A stretch of DNA of 64,000 nucleotides from DATAWK01 sp036267255. Its GTDB lineage: Bacteria > Acidobacteriota > Terriglobia > Terriglobales > Acidobacteriaceae. The DNA lies in contig DATAWK010000027.1 in NCBI GenBank assembly GCA_036267255.1, positions 180,704 to 244,703 on the forward strand. The letters are read 5' to 3'. The notes under the pieces are model-generated. The model did no database searches and was not told where the DNA came from. It saw nothing but the letters and a program-made list of their open reading frames with translations. Positions 62,784 to 64,000 of this stretch are shown here, piece after piece. The position numbers and the translations under genes were made by a program. Position 1 is the first letter of the stretch. Each line of letters opens with the position of its first letter.

Positions 62784-64000
62784 ATGAATGCGCCTCTTAA
62801 GCCAAGGGCCTTGACGGTTTTCCTGAAAACAGCCATGGTAGCTATCCCGGTGGGATTGTTGACCCTTGGCGCCGGACTCCTCGCGGGGTGCGGTAAGAGC
62901 GTTGGTGCTTCATCTCCCAGCACTCGTCCCGTAATGAACGTGAATGTGGTGAAGGTGGAGCGGAGCAATGTGCCACTGACGGGCGAATGGGTGGGCACAC
63001 TCGACGGCTACGTTAACGCTCAGATCCAACCACAGGCGAGCGGCTACCTGATCCGCCAGGATTATCGCGAAGGCACGCAGGTGGAAAAGGGTCAGGTCCT
63101 GTTCGAGATCGATCCTCGCCCGTTTGAGGCGGCGCTTGAACAGGCGCAGGGGCAGCTTGGGCAGGCGCAGGCGCAGCTTGCGCTCGCCCGGATCAACGTG
63201 AAGCGCGACACGCCTCTGGCCGAGGCTCATGCGATTGCCCGAAGCCAGCTCGACAACGATATCCAGCAGCAGGCTCAGGCGAAAGCAACGGTGGAGACGG
63301 CGGAGGCTGCCGTGATAACGGCGAACCTCAATCTCGGTTTCACCAAGGTGCGATCGTTGATCACCGGCGTTGCAGGACAGGCGACGACTCAAGTGGGCAA
63401 CCTTGTGAATACCCAGTCAGTGCTGACCGCGATTTCCCAGCTCAACCCAATCAAGGTCTATTTTTCCATCAGCGACAGCGAGTATCTTGCCTTGACAATG
63501 CGCGCGGATGGGAGCGGCGCGGACCTGCTTCACGGAACATCGAAGCTTCCCCTCACGCTGACTCTTTCAAATGGCGAAGTCTATCCCTACAAGGGCCACG
63601 TGGTTTTCGTCGATCGGCAGTTGAACACGCAGACCGGAGCGATTCGAATCGCTGCCGCTTTTCCGAATCCGGGCAACGTGCTTCGTCCGGGGCAGTTCGG
63701 CCGGGTTAAAGCAGAGACCGGAGTTCTGCACAATGCGGTTCTTGTACCGCAGGTGGCGATCACCGAGTTTCAGGGGCAGGAGCAGGTCTACACCGTTGGG
63801 AAAGACAACACGGTCCACACGAATAACGTGACCCTCGGCCCCCAGTACGGCAATAGCTGCGTGGTCAAAAGCGGACTTGCCGGTGGATCTCTCGTGATTA
63901 TCGACAATCTTCAGAAGCTTCGCGAAGGCGCACCGGTCGATCCACGGCTCACGACTTTTCAGGTGGCCGCTGCCCCTCATACAAATCAACCGGCGGGAAG
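62784..64000 (+). CDS. RND periplasmic adaptor lipoprotein, AcrA/MexA-like, 3' partial
   Basis: Membrane-fusion protein, open to the window end (405 codons seen). The ATG at 62784 lies 8 bases after GGAG; the ATG at 62778 is too close to it. The lipoprotein signal ends LLAGC (Cys at 36). The lipoyl part is AQIQPQASGYLIRQDYREG with KGQVLFEIDPRPFE, followed by a helical hairpin rich in Gln and Ala (LEQAQGQLGQAQAQLALARI), then TKVRSLITGVAGQATTQVG and LVPQVAITEF of the beta-barrel and membrane-proximal domains. A permease gene would be expected just beyond the window. It is a different lineage from the MdtA-like adaptor at 51140. It borders the decayed integration region. Confidence 0.93.
   Translation, partial: MNAPLKPRALTVFLKTAMVAIPVGLLTLGAGLLAGCGKSVGASSPSTRPVMNVNVVKVERSNVPLTGEWVGTLDGYVNAQIQPQASGYLIRQDYREGTQVEKGQVLFEIDPRPFEAALEQAQGQLGQAQAQLALARINVKRDTPLAEAHAIARSQLDNDIQQQAQAKATVETAEAAVITANLNLGFTKVRSLITGVAGQATTQVGNLVNTQSVLTAISQLNPIKVYFSISDSEYLALTMRADGSGADLLHGTSKLPLTLTLSNGEVYPYKGHVVFVDRQLNTQTGAIRIAAAFPNPGNVLRPGQFGRVKAETGVLHNAVLVPQVAITEFQGQEQVYTVGKDNTVHTNNVTLGPQYGNSCVVKSGLAGGSLVIIDNLQKLREGAPVDPRLTTFQVAAAPHTNQPAG

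Overview
The window reads as chromosomal DNA from a soil-type Acidobacteriota (Terriglobia/Acidobacteriaceae-like). This is inferred from two Oar-like TonB-dependent receptors of about 1190 residues with an N-terminal carboxypeptidase-regulatory domain and no SusD partner, from the very high density of secreted glycoside hydrolases, and from the overall gene style. No rRNA, intact tRNA, CRISPR array or intact insertion sequence was seen.

Positions 1-26,800 form a plant and fungal cell-wall polysaccharide island: GH30 (5' end outside the window), a tandem pectate-lyase-3 beta-helix protein, a ROK regulator, GH116, GH9, GH18, a pectin block (cupin, KduI, DUF4861, GH105), a LamG-GH2 protein and a GH55-like beta-helix protein. 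Inside it lies a four-gene exported redox module (5764-10019): a cytochrome c fused to a PHM-like dicopper monooxygenase domain, a ThuA-like protein, a Tat-exported sugar isomerase-like TIM barrel and a protein with two thioredoxin folds. This module is the best candidate for an undescribed system. A nearly identical 22-bp element (ending at 5690 and 12660) lies in the divergent gaps in front of the redox module and the GH9 gene.

Positions 26,891-40,833 hold a second sugar-uptake locus. A LacI regulator heads a minus-strand operon with a class III CoA-transferase and a CitE-like lyase. It diverges from a TonB-dependent receptor that has a strong promoter (TTGACA-18-TATGAT) and a perfect 16-bp palindrome just downstream. 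The receptor is followed by a GRP-type sugar permease, a ribokinase-like kinase, a GH13-like TIM barrel, a TIM barrel fused to a catalytically incompetent FGE/SUMF1 fold, and an esterase. A GH20 hexosaminidase lies convergently.

Positions 43,090-52,375 are a complete tripartite RND efflux operon (adaptor, two different HAE1 permeases as in MdtABC, NodT-type outer-membrane factor). Then come an MFS carrier, a second Oar-like receptor, a Fur-family regulator, and an alkylation-repair pair (Ada-AraC-AlkA fusion overlapping an ogt gene).

Positions 60,969-62,783 look like a decayed integration site: the 3' half of a tRNA, a truncated F420-reductase-family pseudogene with in-frame stops, and an integrase remnant in two frames. 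Another RND adaptor gene (MexA/AcrA type) starts at 62784 and runs off the window.
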